From assembly GCA_031292465.1 (NCBI GenBank), contig JARLHB010000352.1:1-5580 (forward strand): DNA of 5,580 nucleotides. The letters are read 5' to 3'. The notes beneath the pieces were generated by a model that searched no databases, was not told the origin of the DNA, and saw only the letters and a program-made list of their open reading frames with translations. This DNA is from Ignavibacteriaceae bacterium. Its GTDB lineage: Bacteria; Bacteroidota; Ignavibacteria; Ignavibacteriales; Ignavibacteriaceae. Shown here in pieces: positions 5,290 to 5,580 of this stretch. The stretch's first letter is position 1. Each line of letters opens with the position of its first letter. The position numbers and the translations under genes were made by a program.

Positions 5290-5580
5290 ATGAGTAAAAT
5301 AGCAAAATTAAATTTCCTACTACTGGGGATAATTATATTAATTATCTTAATTCTTGGGGGCATAACCTACTATAATAGCGAAAAGAACTTAGTCATTACT
5401 CAGAAATATAATGAACTGAAGTTTATTGCTAATGAGAAAGCAAACAGGATATTGCAGTGGCGGGATGAAAGGATTGATAACACAAAAAACATTTCGTACA
5501 GCCCGTTTTTTGCAGAAGCTGTTGCCAAATGGATTGCTAACAAAAACGACTTAACACTCGGGGAAAAAATTGTCAAACGG
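5290..5580 (+). CDS. N-terminus of a membrane-anchored sensor protein (probable PAS/histidine kinase type), cut by window edge
   Basis: Ninety-seven codons are visible from ATG 5290 to the window end with no stop. Residues 8-28 (NFLLLGIIILIILILGGITYY region) form one strong transmembrane helix after a short basic start, and the rest should face the periplasm. The segment KYNELKFIANEKANRILQWRDER (39-61) followed by ISYSPFFAEAV (68-78) is the style of the extracellular N-terminal region found on large multi-PAS sensor kinases in Ignavibacteria and relatives. A second membrane helix, PAS domains and an output domain would be expected beyond the window, so kinase versus other output (GGDEF, PP2C) cannot be decided. 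An in-frame TGA at 5266-5268 limits the start to within 7 codons upstream of 5290. GTAGAG (5278-5283) is a weak ribosome site 6 bases before the ATG. Confidence 0.82.
   Translation, partial: MSKIAKLNFLLLGIIILIILILGGITYYNSEKNLVITQKYNELKFIANEKANRILQWRDERIDNTKNISYSPFFAEAVAKWIANKNDLTLGEKIVKR

Noticed and set aside
1..5580. CRISPR arrays, tRNA or rRNA genes, transposase genes, attachment sites or phage-like defence systems
   Set aside because: I read through both strands and found no regularly spaced repeats, cloverleaf-like segments, transposase motifs or terminal inverted repeats. The window looks like ordinary chromosome apart from the regulated arsR/ene-reductase unit.

Overview
The window is AT-rich bacterial chromosome carrying six recognisable protein genes, two of them cut by the window edges, plus one doubtful small ORF. 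Low G+C, the near absence of Shine-Dalgarno sequences at most starts, a secreted GH18 chitinase and a sensor N-terminus of the 'KYNELKFIANEKANRILQWRDER' type all suggest the Bacteroidota / Ignavibacteria side of the FCB group. This placement is an inference from protein style; no rRNA or other marker gene is present.

Layout. On the minus strand, positions 1-992 hold the N-terminal 330 codons of a secreted family 18 glycoside hydrolase, running off the left edge. After a 236-bp divergent spacer, every other gene is on the plus strand: a THUMP-domain class I rRNA methyltransferase resembling the RlmL half of E. coli RlmKL (1229-2380), a short ArsR-family repressor (2505-2786), a classical Old Yellow Enzyme-type ene-reductase (2888-3964) closed by a strong intrinsic terminator (3989-4019), and a YdeI/OmpD-associated family protein (4105-4680). 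A 609-bp AT-rich region follows, with a 10-bp dyad and one doubtful 112-codon ORF. The window ends in the first 97 codons of a membrane-anchored sensor protein (5290 onwards).

How the genes work together. The one clear functional unit is arsR plus the Old Yellow Enzyme gene. A 33-bp element occurs once just upstream of arsR (2473-2505) and again just upstream of the reductase gene (2798-2830), with 27 of 33 positions identical. It has the dyad look of an ArsR-family operator, and the first copy overlaps a sigma-70-like promoter. This suggests a self-regulated switch in which the repressor controls both itself and an electrophile/quinone-detoxifying flavoenzyme. The repressor lacks the ELCVCDL-type metal site but has two nearby cysteines, so a thiol or redox trigger is plausible. 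A comparable arrangement, as I recall it, is CyeR/Cye1 of Corynebacterium. The chitinase, rRNA methyltransferase, YdeI-like protein and sensor look like independent neighbours.
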